Of a DNA stretch of 64,000 bases, positions 17,688 to 25,553 are shown piece after piece. How positions within the stretch are numbered: the first letter of the stretch is position 1; every line of letters begins with the position of its first letter. The notes under the pieces were generated by a model. It was given only the letters and a program-made list of their open reading frames with translations. It was not told the origin of the DNA and made no database searches. This stretch comes from Thermococcus celer Vu 13 = JCM 8558 (GTDB lineage: Archaea; Methanobacteriota_B; Thermococci; Thermococcales; Thermococcaceae). A program made the position numbers and the translations under genes. The stretch lies in contig NZ_CP014854.1 in the NCBI RefSeq assembly GCF_002214365.1, positions 1,661,092 to 1,725,091 of the forward strand, in the 5' to 3' direction.

Positions 17688-17825
17688 GCCCGACGAGTAC
17701 CGGGTTGCGATGACGTCGGGACCCCCAGGGGGGCGACGTCCCAACTGCCCCCCTACAGTGATCTCACGGCTTTGAAGGCTTGAATCACCGTCCAGAAGGT
17801 CTGTAAGTGTGCACTCGTTTTTAAA
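17688..17825 (+). ncRNA. Possible structured RNA with two competing hairpins
   Basis: If TTATAA at 17661 also works rightward, transcription would begin near 17688. Arms GACGTCG (17712-17718) and CGACGTC (17734-17740) form a perfect 7-bp stem with an inner CCCC/GGGG extension. The same strand segment can instead form AGGGGGGC (17727-17734) with GCCCCCCT (17747-17754), a perfect 8-bp stem with 12-base loop, followed directly by ACA. The stems share bases and exclude one another. A short T-run at about 17817-17822 could end the transcript. An H/ACA guide fold was tried and does not close properly. Confidence 0.25.
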
Positions 17826-17929
17826 ATCCACCGCCGGGTTTCATCCCCGAGGACAGAAATCTTTAAATTGCCGGCGATCCCCACCGGTTCGGAGCCCGAG
17901 GGGTTTAATCTCCGGGCAAAGGTTTATAA

Positions 17930-17938
17930 AACGTCCCC
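17930..17938 (+). promoter_or_regulatory. TATA box of the eL43 gene
   Basis: TTTATAAAA preceded by purine-rich GGGCAAAGG (BRE-like) lies about 55 bases before the eL43 ATG. A start of transcription about 25 bases downstream would give a leader of roughly 28 bases that includes the GGGGTGAT ribosome site. Confidence 0.6.
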
Positions 17939-17987
17939 TGGAACACTCTCCAGTCGTGAAAATCGGTTGATGTTAGGGGTGATGCTC

Positions 17988-18248
17988 ATGGGAAGGACTA
18001 ACAAGGTTGGTTCGGCCGGAAGATACGGTCCAAGGTACGGTCTCAAGATCAGAAGAAGGGTAGCGGCCGTTGAGGCCAAGATGAGGCAGAAGCACGTCTG
18101 CCCGGTCTGCGGAAGCAAGGCCGTTAGAAGGATAAGCACGGGAATATGGCAGTGCCAGAAGTGCGGCGCCACCTTCGCCGGCGGTGCCTACCTGCCGACC
18201 ACTCCGGCCGGCAAGGTCGCCAGGCGCGTCACGGCCTCCAAGGCCTGA
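17988..18248 (+). CDS. rpl37ae: Large-subunit ribosomal protein eL43 (L37Ae)
   Basis: 86 residues. The N-terminus [18 protein letters not shown] is the family's conserved start, followed by a C2-C2 zinc ribbon CPVC...CQKC (about 39-60) and the [15 protein letters not shown] stretch. Start at 17988 gives the family's normal length and has GGGGTGAT 5-12 bases upstream. Followed after 35 bases by the Rpo12 gene, an order common in archaea, so the two are probably one operon. Confidence 0.96.
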   Translation: MGRTNKVGSAGRYGPRYGLKIRRRVAAVEAKMRQKHVCPVCGSKAVRRISTGIWQCQKCGATFAGGAYLPTTPAGKVARRVTASKA

Positions 18249-18283
18249 CCTCTTTCCTTTGATTGGTTTATTGGGTGATAACC

Positions 18284-18433
18284 ATGGTGATGGCCGTTTA
18301 TCGGTGCGCAAAGTGCGGTAGGGAGGTCGAGCTCGACCTCGAGAACACGAGGGAAGTACGCTGCCCCTACTGCGGCAGCAAGATACTCTACAAGCCCAGG
18401 CCAAGGGTGGCCAGGCGCGTAAAGGCCATCTGA
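18284..18433 (+). CDS. rpoP: RNA polymerase subunit Rpo12 (RpoP)
   Basis: 49 residues. The translation contains the zinc-binding pairs CAKC (9-12 region) and CPYC (26-29 region) and the conserved C-terminal KILYKPRPRVARRVKAI type end. It is the archaeal counterpart of eukaryotic Rpb12, a small zinc subunit that supports assembly of the Rpo3/Rpo10 platform. Two in-frame ATGs (18284, 18290) are separated by GTG; I report the first. It follows eL43 and precedes the Brix-domain gene, a conserved archaeal order. Confidence 0.93.
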   Translation: MVMAVYRCAKCGREVELDLENTREVRCPYCGSKILYKPRPRVARRVKAI

Positions 18434-18485
18434 TTCTCTCGTTTCGAAAGCCTTTTATCGTTCAAACGAATTTTGAGTGAGGGCC

Positions 18486-19124
18486 ATGATGCTGATAACC
18501 ACCTCCCACCGACCGACGAGGAGGACGAGGAGCTTCGGTCACGATCTGGAGAGGGTATTCCCCGGCTCACTCTACCTGACCCGGGGAAAGAAGACCGTCA
18601 AGGATCTCCTCATGGAGGCCTACGACAGGAACTACGAGCGATTGTTGATCATCAACGTCTGGAAGGGCAACCCGCTCAAGATGACCTTCATAAGGGTCAA
18701 CCCGGAGGGCTGGGGCTACCTCGGCTACCTTTACCTCCACGGGATAAAGCTCCAGCGCGAGATGGGTTTCAGGAACGTAAGGCCCATACGCGAGGAGATG
18801 CCCTTCGTTGTGACCACCGCCAAGAGGGTCGGAATAGACCACACGGCCTTCGCCCAGGTCTTCGCCGAGCTGACCGGCGGTAAGTTCGTGCCGAGGGGTA
18901 ACAAAAGCCTCGAAACGATAGCCGACAGGAACAACACCGACGTTATAGGCGTCGTCGAGAACTACCCGCGCGGGATGGCCGTCAACTTCCACCGCCTCGA
19001 CGTCACGAAGGAGAGGGCCGTCGGCCCGCTGATCCTCGTCAAGATATGGCTCATGGAGGACGGACGGAGATGGGACTACAAGGAAGCCCTTCAGCAAAGG
19101 AGTGGCCAATCGAAGGCTTTATAG
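18486..19124 (+). CDS. Brix-domain ribosome biogenesis protein (Imp4-like)
   Basis: About 212 residues. MLITTSHRPTRRTRSFGHDLERV is the N-terminal Brix/IMP4 signature (SHRP..R.R.F..DL), followed by a duplicated alpha/beta fold around LLIINVWKGNPLKM and the GPLILVKIWLMEDG end. Brix proteins bind rRNA during ribosomal subunit assembly; archaea usually have one Imp4-like member. Start 18486 or 18489 (adjacent ATGs). Its last 55 bases overlap the Pcc1 gene, which indicates co-translation. Confidence 0.92.
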   Translation: MMLITTSHRPTRRTRSFGHDLERVFPGSLYLTRGKKTVKDLLMEAYDRNYERLLIINVWKGNPLKMTFIRVNPEGWGYLGYLYLHGIKLQREMGFRNVRPIREEMPFVVTTAKRVGIDHTAFAQVFAELTGGKFVPRGNKSLETIADRNNTDVIGVVENYPRGMAVNFHRLDVTKERAVGPLILVKIWLMEDGRRWDYKEALQQRSGQSKAL

Positions 19125-19342
19125 AGCTCTCTTTTCCTGATGAGGAGACGGCAAAGGTGGTTTACGAGAGCGTTCTTTACGAGCACAGGTCCGTCCCCTA
19201 CAGAAGGAGCAGGATAGAGTTCCTCCGGGATGGAAAGAAGATAAGGATAAGGTTCCTCGCGAGGGACAACTCGGCCCTTCGGGGAACGCTGAACTCCTAC
19301 CTCCGCTGGATCAGGGTCGCCATGGACTCGCTCGAGGTTTAG
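19070..19342 (+). CDS. pcc1: KEOPS complex subunit Pcc1
   Basis: 90 residues from ATG 19070; an ATG at 19046 would add eight. The domain IELSFPDEETAKVVYESVLYE...R.R.EFLRDGKKIRIRFLARDNSALRGTLNSYLRWI is typical of Pcc1. Pcc1 is the dimerisation subunit of KEOPS, which makes t6A at position 37 of ANN-decoding tRNAs with Kae1, Bud32 and Cgi121. Last gene of the eL43-Rpo12-Brix-Pcc1 group. It ends in a 4-base convergent overlap with the phoU-like gene. Confidence 0.9.
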   Translation: MGLQGSPSAKEWPIEGFIELSFPDEETAKVVYESVLYEHRSVPYRRSRIEFLRDGKKIRIRFLARDNSALRGTLNSYLRWIRVAMDSLEV

Positions 19343-19938
19343 AGCCTTTTGCCCTCCCTGATGTAGACCACCCTCGCCCCGATTTCCTTGGCGTGGTCGC
19401 TTATCCTCTCGAGGTGCCTCAGGATGAGGGCGTCCACTGCGCTACACCTGTCCGGATCCCTGAGGTTCTCGAGGGACTTTAAGTAGAGGCCATCGATTTT
19501 CTCGTCGAGCTCGAGCAACCTTCCCGCCGAGGTCTCGTCGAGGTTCGAGAACCCGTCGATGGCGGTTCTGACTGCTTTAACCGTCACCTCGAAGCCCTCT
19601 TTGGAGAGCCCGGGAACGCAGTCGGGCTTAACGACCCTCATCGTCCTCTCGATCTCCATCGCGTAGCGGGAGATGCGGTAGAGGTCGTAGGAGACGTCTA
19701 TGGCGCTCTGGATGAAGCGGAGGTCGCCCGCCACCGGGGAGTACCTCACGAGCAGCTCCGTGGCAATGTCGAGCACCTCATCCCTCATCAGGTGGAGCCT
19801 GCTCGCGGTCTCCACCGTCCCGTTGAATTCCCCGTCGAGGGATTTCCTCGCCGACTCAAGGGCGTCAAGCGAGCCGGTTCCCATCTCAATGATTAGCTTC
19901 CTTATCTGCCCCATACCCATGTCAAGGAGTTTCCTCAT
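19339..19938 (-). CDS. phoU: PhoU-family phosphate regulator, copy 2
   Basis: 199 residues, all-helical, with the PhoU repeat signature including the metal-binding-type segments RDEVLDIATELLVRYSPVAGDLRFIQSAIDVSYDLYRI (about 52-90) and LILRHLERISDHAKEIGARVVYI near the end. PhoU proteins sense the state of the PstSCAB transporter and hold back phosphate uptake. Last gene of the pst operon, 9 bases after the first phoU-like gene. It keeps the standard motifs better than its neighbour. Confidence 0.9.
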   Translation of the reverse strand: MRKLLDMGMGQIRKLIIEMGTGSLDALESARKSLDGEFNGTVETASRLHLMRDEVLDIATELLVRYSPVAGDLRFIQSAIDVSYDLYRISRYAMEIERTMRVVKPDCVPGLSKEGFEVTVKAVRTAIDGFSNLDETSAGRLLELDEKIDGLYLKSLENLRDPDRCSAVDALILRHLERISDHAKEIGARVVYIREGKRL

Positions 19939-19947
19939 ACCATCACC

Positions 19948-20529
19948 TCACTTCACAATCCGTACCCGGGCTGTTTTCGGGTGATAAAGGCCGATCCCGA
20001 GGAGGTGTTTCGCCAGTTTGAAGGCCCCTTCACAGTGCATCAAAACACCCATCACGTAGGGGTCGTCGGTCTTCACGTTTGTCTTCCAGAACTCCTCGAA
20101 GGACGACTCGAAAAACGGGGGCCTCTGAATCCCTGCCCTTCCCCCCGTGAGGGCTGAAACCCCCGCCTCCAAAGCGGGCTGAATCGTCGTGATGCCCTCT
20201 ATCGCAGTGTTCCTAACGGGTTCCCTGCCGTCAACCATCAGGATGGCCTCGACCCGCGAGCAGTGCCTCACTATCCTGTAGGCGTCGTAGGAGGCAACAA
20301 GCAGCAAACGGGCGAGCGGTGCATCTCCGCCTGCGATCCCGTCCCCGGTGAGTACTCCGACGAGGGCATCTCTGAGCCTTTCCCTTGTGTCAACCGCCCT
20401 CCTCAGGAGGCCGTTTACCAGCCCGTACTCGTCCATCTGGGCCTCCCGAAGGAGAACGTTGGTTGCAGAGATGGTCACGATTCCAAGCTCTTTGAACCCC
20501 TTTTCAAGCTCCTCGAGGGGTTTCCTCAT
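19948..20529 (-). CDS. PhoU-like protein, copy 1 (divergent)
   Basis: 193 residues, helical. It keeps a single recognisable PhoU-like half ([21 protein letters not shown], about 86-106) but the C-terminal repeat lacks the usual LE.I.DHA..I motif and instead ends [23 protein letters not shown]. It overlaps pstB by 4 bases (ATGA) and is followed by a canonical phoU gene. Probably a partner or specialised PhoU in control of the transporter; the divergence suggests a different ligand or partner. Confidence 0.75.
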   Translation of the reverse strand: MRKPLEELEKGFKELGIVTISATNVLLREAQMDEYGLVNGLLRRAVDTRERLRDALVGVLTGDGIAGGDAPLARLLLVASYDAYRIVRHCSRVEAILMVDGREPVRNTAIEGITTIQPALEAGVSALTGGRAGIQRPPFFESSFEEFWKTNVKTDDPYVMGVLMHCEGAFKLAKHLLGIGLYHPKTARVRIVK

Positions 20530-21284
20530 CCGAGCGCCCCCGTGACGTACTTCTCAGTCAGCTCGTGCTCCGGGTTCTCGAAGACCTTCCTCGTCGGGCC
20601 GACCTCGATGAGCTCCCCGAGGTAGAGGAACGCCACGTAGTCCGAGACCCTCGCCGCCTGGGCGGGCGAGTGCGTGACGAGGACTATCGTGTGATCGCTC
20701 TTCAGCTCAAAGAGGAGCTCCTCTATCTTCTGCGTTCCAACGGGGTCTATGTTGGCGGTCGGCTCGTCCATCAGGATGACCTTCGGCCTCATCGCGAGGG
20801 CCCTCGCTATGACCAGCCTCTGCCTCTGCCCGCCCGAGAGGTCCGAGGGGTAATCGTCGAGCCTGTCCTTGACCTCATCCCAGAGCGCCGCCTTCCTGAG
20901 CGCCCACTCAACCCTCTCATCGAGCTCTTCCTTCGAATCGACGAGGCGGTTGAGCTTCAGGCCAAGGGCGACGTTGTCGTATATCGTGAGGTGGGGGAAG
21001 GGGTTGGGGTACTGGAAGACTATGCCTATCCCTTTCCTTATCTCCACGGGATCGACGTCCGGGTCGTAAACGTTCTTCCCGAAGAGGAGCACCTCGCCCT
21101 CCACGCGGGCATCGTCGTTTAACTCGAGGAGCCTGTTGAACGTCCTGAGCATAGTGGACTTCCCGCACCCGCTCGGTCCCATGAGGGCGAAGACGCCGTT
21201 CGGCGGGACCTGCAGGTTCACCCCCTTTATCACCTCGTTATCACCGTACCAGACGCGAAGGTTCCTCGTCTCTATCGCGTGCAT
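20526..21284 (-). CDS. pstB: Phosphate ABC transporter, ATP-binding protein
   Basis: 252 residues. Walker [10 protein letters not shown] is at about 35-43, the signature [15 protein letters not shown] at about 148-162, Walker [14 protein letters not shown] next, then the H-loop VTHSPAQA. Sequence features such as [42 protein letters not shown]-type (here in parts) are diagnostic for PstB rather than other ABC ATPases. It energises phosphate import through PstC/PstA. Overlaps pstA by one base and the first phoU-like gene by four. Confidence 0.96.
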   Translation of the reverse strand: MHAIETRNLRVWYGDNEVIKGVNLQVPPNGVFALMGPSGCGKSTMLRTFNRLLELNDDARVEGEVLLFGKNVYDPDVDPVEIRKGIGIVFQYPNPFPHLTIYDNVALGLKLNRLVDSKEELDERVEWALRKAALWDEVKDRLDDYPSDLSGGQRQRLVIARALAMRPKVILMDEPTANIDPVGTQKIEELLFELKSDHTIVLVTHSPAQAARVSDYVAFLYLGELIEVGPTRKVFENPEHELTEKYVTGALG

Positions 21285-22114
21285 CAGAGTTTCACCTCCT
21301 TAAGACTGAGCCTTAGGGGAACGAAAACCGCGAGGAATATCAGTAGGAGAACAAGCGACGCCCCCCAGGCCATCTCGTGGTCGGCCCTGCTCGGGCTCTG
21401 GACGAGCTGGTAAATTAGCAGGGGCACCGCGCCGACGGGTCTGGCAATGGAACTCGGATAGCTCTCGTACAGACCTCCCGCCGTGAAGAGGAGCGGTGCC
21501 GTCTCCCCGGCGGCCTTGGCCATGCCTATGAGGACTCCCGTGAGTATCCCGCGCTTGGCCATGGGGGCGAGGAGTCGGAACAGAACATTTATCCTCGTCA
21601 GGCCGAGGGCGTAACCGGCCTCACGATAGGTGAAGGGAATCCTGCGCATTGCCTCGTGGGTGTATATGGCTACGTAGGGCATGAGGATTATCGCGAGGGC
21701 AAGCGCCCCGGCCACGGCCGAGTAGGTGCCCATAGGCACGACGACGAGTTGCATGACGAACACGCCGACGAGTATCGTAGGGAACTCCATCATTATCTCG
21801 AGCAGGGACTTCGTCCACCGCCCGATGGTGCTCTTGGGGTTCTCGTAGGCGTAGATTCCTACGATTATCGCGAGGGGGACTCCTATGATGCTGGAGAGGA
21901 AGGTCAGGATGAAGGTTCCGGCTATCGCGGGCCCGATTCCACCCTCCTCAAGCGAACCCGTGATGAAGGTCGTCCCCCCGGCGAGCAGGGTCGAGAGGCC
22001 GTTCATGGTGACCGTGTATATGATGTGGAAGAGCGGGAGCACCGCCAGCAGGGCCAGGGAGCCCGTGAGACCGAGGAAGAACTTCTCCTTTAGTTTGCGG
22101 TCAAAGCTGAACAT
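21284..22114 (-). CDS. pstA: Phosphate ABC transporter, permease PstA
   Basis: 276 residues, six transmembrane helices. The binding-protein-dependent permease loop is at [30 protein letters not shown] (about 170-200), and the [12 protein letters not shown] motif that follows is typical of PstA. Start overlaps pstC by 14 bases. Forms the phosphate channel with PstC. Confidence 0.95.
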   Translation of the reverse strand: MFSFDRKLKEKFFLGLTGSLALLAVLPLFHIIYTVTMNGLSTLLAGGTTFITGSLEEGGIGPAIAGTFILTFLSSIIGVPLAIIVGIYAYENPKSTIGRWTKSLLEIMMEFPTILVGVFVMQLVVVPMGTYSAVAGALALAIILMPYVAIYTHEAMRRIPFTYREAGYALGLTRINVLFRLLAPMAKRGILTGVLIGMAKAAGETAPLLFTAGGLYESYPSSIARPVGAVPLLIYQLVQSPSRADHEMAWGASLVLLLIFLAVFVPLRLSLKEVKL

Positions 22115-23021
22115 TCTCCTCCCACCTCCTGAGGGCCCGTATCCCGAGCAGGTTCACGGTGAGTCCTATAAGGAACAGGGCGAGCCCCGCCGCGAAGAGA
22201 ACCGGCGTCATGTAGGAGTAGATGAAGGCGTTTCCGAACTGGTTCGCTATCAGCGAGGAGATTGTGTAGCCCGGCGCAAAGAGCTTTGAGGTCATGTTGA
22301 AGGTGTTCCCGATGACGAGGCTCACAGCAACGGTCTCCCCGATGGCCCGCCCGAAGGCGAGTATGACACCGGACACCATCGCGGGCCGCAAGTAACCGAG
22401 GAGGATCCTGGTGGCCTCGTACCTCGTCGCGCCGAGGGCGTAGGCCGCCTCCCTGTAGGTGAAGGGTATCATGGAGTAGGCCTCCCTGACGACAGCGGAG
22501 ACGAAGGGGGTGACCATTATCGCGAGGAGAACCCCGGCGGAGAGGTAGCTGTAACCTCCCACTGGAGGGTAATCGAAGAGCGGAATGAAGGATAAGTGAG
22601 CGTAAAGGGGCTTCATCACGTAATCCCGCAGGAACGGCACGAGGACGAAAGCGCCCCAGATTCCGTAGATTATGGTCGGCAGGCCCGCCATCACGTCGGA
22701 GGTTACGATAAGCGCGTTTTTTAGCCATTTGGGGGCGTAGTCGACCACGAAGACGGAGAACGCTACGGAGAGGGGGAGCGAGATCAGGATCGCGATTACG
22801 GATGTGTAAACGCTCCCCCAGATCGCCGCGGCTATCCCGTAAACCTCGTCCTCCGGAACCTCAGCGGCTTTCCACACGTTTTTTAGGTAGACATCCACCC
22901 CGAACCTGTGAAAGGCCGGAACGGCGTTCGTGAAGAACACCACCAACATTCCCGCGAACAGGCTGAATACGAGGAGCACAACCGGAAAGGTCAGGTAGTC
23001 AAAGGAGTCCCTTCTTCCCAT
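22101..23021 (-). CDS. pstC: Phosphate ABC transporter, permease PstC
   Basis: 306 residues, six transmembrane helices plus an extra N-terminal segment (about 10-35) and a large first extracytoplasmic loop. The permease loop reads YREAAYALGATRYEATR and is followed by ILAFGRAIGETVAVSLVIGN, the PstC version of the charged motif. It lies four bases after the isomerase-like gene's stop and overlaps pstA, so all are co-transcribed. Confidence 0.95.
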   Translation of the reverse strand: MGRRDSFDYLTFPVVLLVFSLFAGMLVVFFTNAVPAFHRFGVDVYLKNVWKAAEVPEDEVYGIAAAIWGSVYTSVIAILISLPLSVAFSVFVVDYAPKWLKNALIVTSDVMAGLPTIIYGIWGAFVLVPFLRDYVMKPLYAHLSFIPLFDYPPVGGYSYLSAGVLLAIMVTPFVSAVVREAYSMIPFTYREAAYALGATRYEATRILLGYLRPAMVSGVILAFGRAIGETVAVSLVIGNTFNMTSKLFAPGYTISSLIANQFGNAFIYSYMTPVLFAAGLALFLIGLTVNLLGIRALRRWEENVQL

Positions 23022-23025
23022 CCTA

Positions 23026-23805
23026 TCACCTCGCGGTGCTCTCCACCTTTTTGAAGTGGCGAAGCGATTCGATTATCTCATTCGGGGATCCGTAGTTCCT
23101 GACCTCGAGAACCGCCGTGGACGGGTTCACGGCCACCAGGAGTTTCCTTATAAAGTCCCTTCCGAGGAGGCCCCTCCCAGGTGGCAGGTGCTCGTCCCTC
23201 GCTCCGTTGTTGTCGTGGACGTGCGCGTGGTCAACGTACGGCGCGAGCAGGAGGAACTCGTCCATGCTCAGCCCGAGCTCCATAGCGGTCAGGAAAGCGT
23301 GGCCCGTATCGAGGCACACCTTAAGGTTCTCGTCGAGCAAAGAGGCGAGCTCGTAGGGGAGGACGCCGACCATCGGGCCGAAGAGGTTCTCGATGACGAG
23401 GCCAACCCCGCTCTCCTCCGCCATCCAGCTTATCTCCCTCAGCTGTCGCTTGGTGTTCAGGTAGGCCCTGTGGTAGGACTTCTCAACGCTTCCACCGTGG
23501 ATAACGATCTTTTCCGCGTTCAGCGCCGAGGCAACCTGAAAGACCCTCTCCATGACCCTGGCGTTGAGCCTCGAGCGCCTTCCGAGATCGATGGAGGAAA
23601 ACTTCCCGGTCCCGGTCGGCGCGTGAACCGTGAAATCCACCCCGAGACCGCCCAGGTCCCGCACGAGTGACCAGTCCACGGAGGTGCCTATCAAGGCCGG
23701 AACCTCGTCGAGGTAGACCTCCACGAGGGGAACGCCCAGCTCGTCTATGCCGAGGCCCCTTCCCGATACCTCCCGAACCAACCCGGATGTTACGCCGAGC
23801 CTCAT
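23026..23805 (-). CDS. TIM-barrel sugar isomerase/endonuclease IV-like protein in the pst operon
   Basis: 259 residues from ATG 23805, which has GGGGAGTG upstream. The fold is the xylose isomerase-like barrel (AP endonuclease 2 family). Likely metal ligands and family motifs are VHAPTGTG near residue 61, VIHGG, VIENLFGP, VCLDTGHAFL and DHAHVHDNNGARDEHLPPGRG, the last being the typical substrate/metal strand. The family covers sugar (phosphate) isomerases, epimerases and DNA AP endonucleases; the residues do not decide. It lies between pstS and pstC, so its product may act on a phosphate-containing or phosphate-releasing metabolite. Confidence 0.85.
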   Translation of the reverse strand: MRLGVTSGLVREVSGRGLGIDELGVPLVEVYLDEVPALIGTSVDWSLVRDLGGLGVDFTVHAPTGTGKFSSIDLGRRSRLNARVMERVFQVASALNAEKIVIHGGSVEKSYHRAYLNTKRQLREISWMAEESGVGLVIENLFGPMVGVLPYELASLLDENLKVCLDTGHAFLTAMELGLSMDEFLLLAPYVDHAHVHDNNGARDEHLPPGRGLLGRDFIRKLLVAVNPSTAVLEVRNYGSPNEIIESLRHFKKVESTAR

Positions 23806-23841
23806 GGCGGCACTCCCCAAGAAAAGGTTGGGTTGGAGGGT

Positions 23842-25002
23842 TTAGCCCTCCTGAATCATGTCAACGGCCTTGAGCCCTATCCCGGCCACCTCGGGCGGGA
23901 GGCCAACGTAACCGGGCGCCAGGTTCTCCGGCTTCTGCCCCTCTGTGAGAACCCACTTCAGGAAGTCCTTGATGGCCTTGGCCTCCTCCTTTGAGTAGTG
24001 CTTCCCGTTCTTGTTCTCCCAGACGAGGAGGTGGGTGAAGGCAACTATCGGGTAGGACTTCTCACCGGGGGCGTTGAGGAGCTGTCTGAGGTTCTCCTTG
24101 TAGCCCTCGGTCGGCCCGGGTATGAAGGACTTCACGCCCGCAACCGCGGCCTTTATGCTATCGTCCGTGGGCTTGACGAAGTTCCCCGCCTTGTTCTTGA
24201 GGGCGACGACGTTGAGTTTGTCCTCAATGGCGAAGGAGAGCTCGGTGTAGGCGATGCTGTACTTCGTGCTCTTCAGGGCCTGGACGACTCCAGGGTTGCC
24301 CTTTCCGCCTATTCCCCTGCCCATCTTGTCAACGGGCCAGTCAACGAGCTTTCCAGCACCCACCTTCTCGGCGAACTCCTTGCTGACGAGGCTGAGGTAG
24401 GTGGTGAATATCGCGGTGGTTCCGCTCGAGTCGCTCCTGTGAACGACGATTATCTTCTGGTGAGGCAGGTTGGCGTTGGGGTTGAGGGCCTTTATCGCAT
24501 CGTCGTCCCAGTACTCTATCTCCCCCATGAAGATCTTTGCGAGGGTCTCACCGTCGAGTTTGAGCTCGCTAACGCCGGGAACGTTGTAGGCCACCACGAC
24601 CGCACCGACGATCTCGGGGAACTGTAGGGGCTGGTCACCCGTCTGGAGGAACTTCTTCCAGGTGGCTTCGGTAACCGGCGGGTCGCTCCTTCCTATCTGC
24701 GTCAGACCCTTCAGAAAAGCGTCCTGACCGTGACCGCTTCCGCCACCCTCGTACTCTATCTTAACGCCCGGGTGGCTCTTCATGTAAACGTTGATCCACT
24801 TCTGAATCTGGTACTGCGGGAAGGTCGCACCGGTGGTGCGCAGGGTTATGACCTCGGCCGAGGAGGATGTTGACGATGACGTCGATGCGGGAGAGCCCGT
24901 TGGAGAGCCTGCACCCCCGTTGCCGTTGCTTCCTATGCACCCGCTGACGGCGACGGAGACCGCCAGCAGGAAAACCATCAATATAGCCAGTGCCTTTTTC
25001 AT
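23842..25002 (-). CDS. pstS: Phosphate-binding lipoprotein PstS
   Basis: 386 residues from ATG 25002 (GGTGAAACCC just upstream). Lipobox VAVSGC places the lipidated cysteine at 22, followed by a long Ser/Thr/Gly linker. The mature domain is a PstS-type class II phosphate receptor with TTGATFPQYQIQKW, GSGHGQDAFLKG and the conserved VHRSDSSGTTAIFTTYL stretch that contacts phosphate. First gene of the operon pstS-isomerase-pstC-pstA-pstB-phoU-phoU. Confidence 0.96.
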   Translation of the reverse strand: MKKALAILMVFLLAVSVAVSGCIGSNGNGGAGSPTGSPASTSSSTSSSAEVITLRTTGATFPQYQIQKWINVYMKSHPGVKIEYEGGGSGHGQDAFLKGLTQIGRSDPPVTEATWKKFLQTGDQPLQFPEIVGAVVVAYNVPGVSELKLDGETLAKIFMGEIEYWDDDAIKALNPNANLPHQKIIVVHRSDSSGTTAIFTTYLSLVSKEFAEKVGAGKLVDWPVDKMGRGIGGKGNPGVVQALKSTKYSIAYTELSFAIEDKLNVVALKNKAGNFVKPTDDSIKAAVAGVKSFIPGPTEGYKENLRQLLNAPGEKSYPIVAFTHLLVWENKNGKHYSKEEAKAIKDFLKWVLTEGQKPENLAPGYVGLPPEVAGIGLKAVDMIQEG

Positions 25003-25029
25003 GGGTTTCACCGTATATCCCGAGGTTCC

Positions 25030-25054
25030 ATTTAAATATAAAGATTGCCGCAAT
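25030..25054 (-). promoter_or_regulatory. pstS promoter: TATA box and adjoining palindrome
   Basis: On the minus strand TTTATATTTAAA (about 25030-25042) is a strong TATA box 28-40 bases before the pstS ATG. Immediately upstream is the palindrome ATTGC-C-GCAAT (25044-25054), over the position where TFB binds. Two CAATAG half-copies at 25051-25056 and 25090-25095, each followed by a TATAG element, extend further upstream. A phosphate-responsive repressor site is possible. Confidence 0.45.
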
Positions 25055-25096
25055 AGAATATAGTTTGATACCATTAACCGGACATATCCCAATAGT

Positions 25097-25106
25097 CTAT
25101 ATAGAT
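25097..25106 (+). promoter_or_regulatory. Probable promoter element of the prefoldin operon
   Basis: TCTATATAGA (about 25096-25105) is a palindromic TATA-like box about 75 bases upstream of the prefoldin beta ATG; TTTCTTAAA at about 25120 is a closer, weaker alternative. A GGAGGTGTTGTT ribosome site sits directly before the ATG at 25176. Confidence 0.35.
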
Positions 25107-25175
25107 AATCCGCCCAAACTTTCTTAAACTCCCGTCCCTACCCTATCCCGGAATCGCGATTACGGAGGTGTTGTT

Positions 25176-25526
25176 ATGCAAAACATCCCACCCCAGGTTC
25201 AGGCCATGCTCGGTCAGCTCGAGGGCTACCAGCAGCAGCTCCAGCTGGTCATCCAGCAGAAGCAGAAGGTTCAGCTCGAACTCACCGAGGCCAAGAAGGC
25301 CCTGGAAGAGATCGAGAAAGTCGAGGAAGGAACGACCATCTACAAGACCGTCGGGACTCTCATCGTGAAGACGGACAAGGCCAGGGCGGTGGAGGAACTG
25401 AAGGAGAAGGTTGAGACCCTCGAAGTCCGCCTCAACGCCCTCGACAGGCAGGAGAAGAAGCTCAACGAGAAGCTCAAGGAGCTGACGGCAAAGATACAGG
25501 CGGCTTTAAGGCCCACCGCGGGCTGA
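25176..25526 (+). CDS. pfdB: Prefoldin beta subunit
   Basis: 116 residues: two long coiled-coil helices (about 8-45 and 73-112) joined by the beta hairpin EEGTTIYKTVGTLIVKTD, the family hallmark. Six subunits (two alpha, four beta) make the jellyfish-shaped prefoldin that hands unfolded proteins to the thermosome. First of a three-gene group with DUF3194 and a DHH phosphoesterase, an arrangement common in Thermococcales. Confidence 0.96.
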   Translation: MQNIPPQVQAMLGQLEGYQQQLQLVIQQKQKVQLELTEAKKALEEIEKVEEGTTIYKTVGTLIVKTDKARAVEELKEKVETLEVRLNALDRQEKKLNEKLKELTAKIQAALRPTAG

Positions 25527-25553
25527 CCCCTCTTCTTTCCTTTGGTGGTGGCG

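Larger units (their letters stand above)
17660..17987. other. 358-base gap upstream of eL43; structured and TATA-rich
   Basis: No convincing reading frame. From left to right it holds TTATAA (17661), a GC-rich block able to form two alternative hairpins (17712-17754), a weaker inverted pair GTGAT/ATCAC (about 17758-17790), and three further TATA-like boxes: TTTTTAAAA (about 17818-17827), CTTTAAATT (about 17868-17876) and TTTATAAAA (17930-17938). The last is correctly placed for eL43. The extra boxes and the stable structure suggest at least one untranslated RNA. Confidence 0.4.

Noticed and set aside
17688-17760. Archaeal H/ACA sRNA ending in ACA at 17755-17757
   Set aside because: The bases before ACA pair with an internal segment rather than with the 5' end, so no proper lower stem or pseudouridylation pocket forms. 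Kept only as a structured-RNA candidate.
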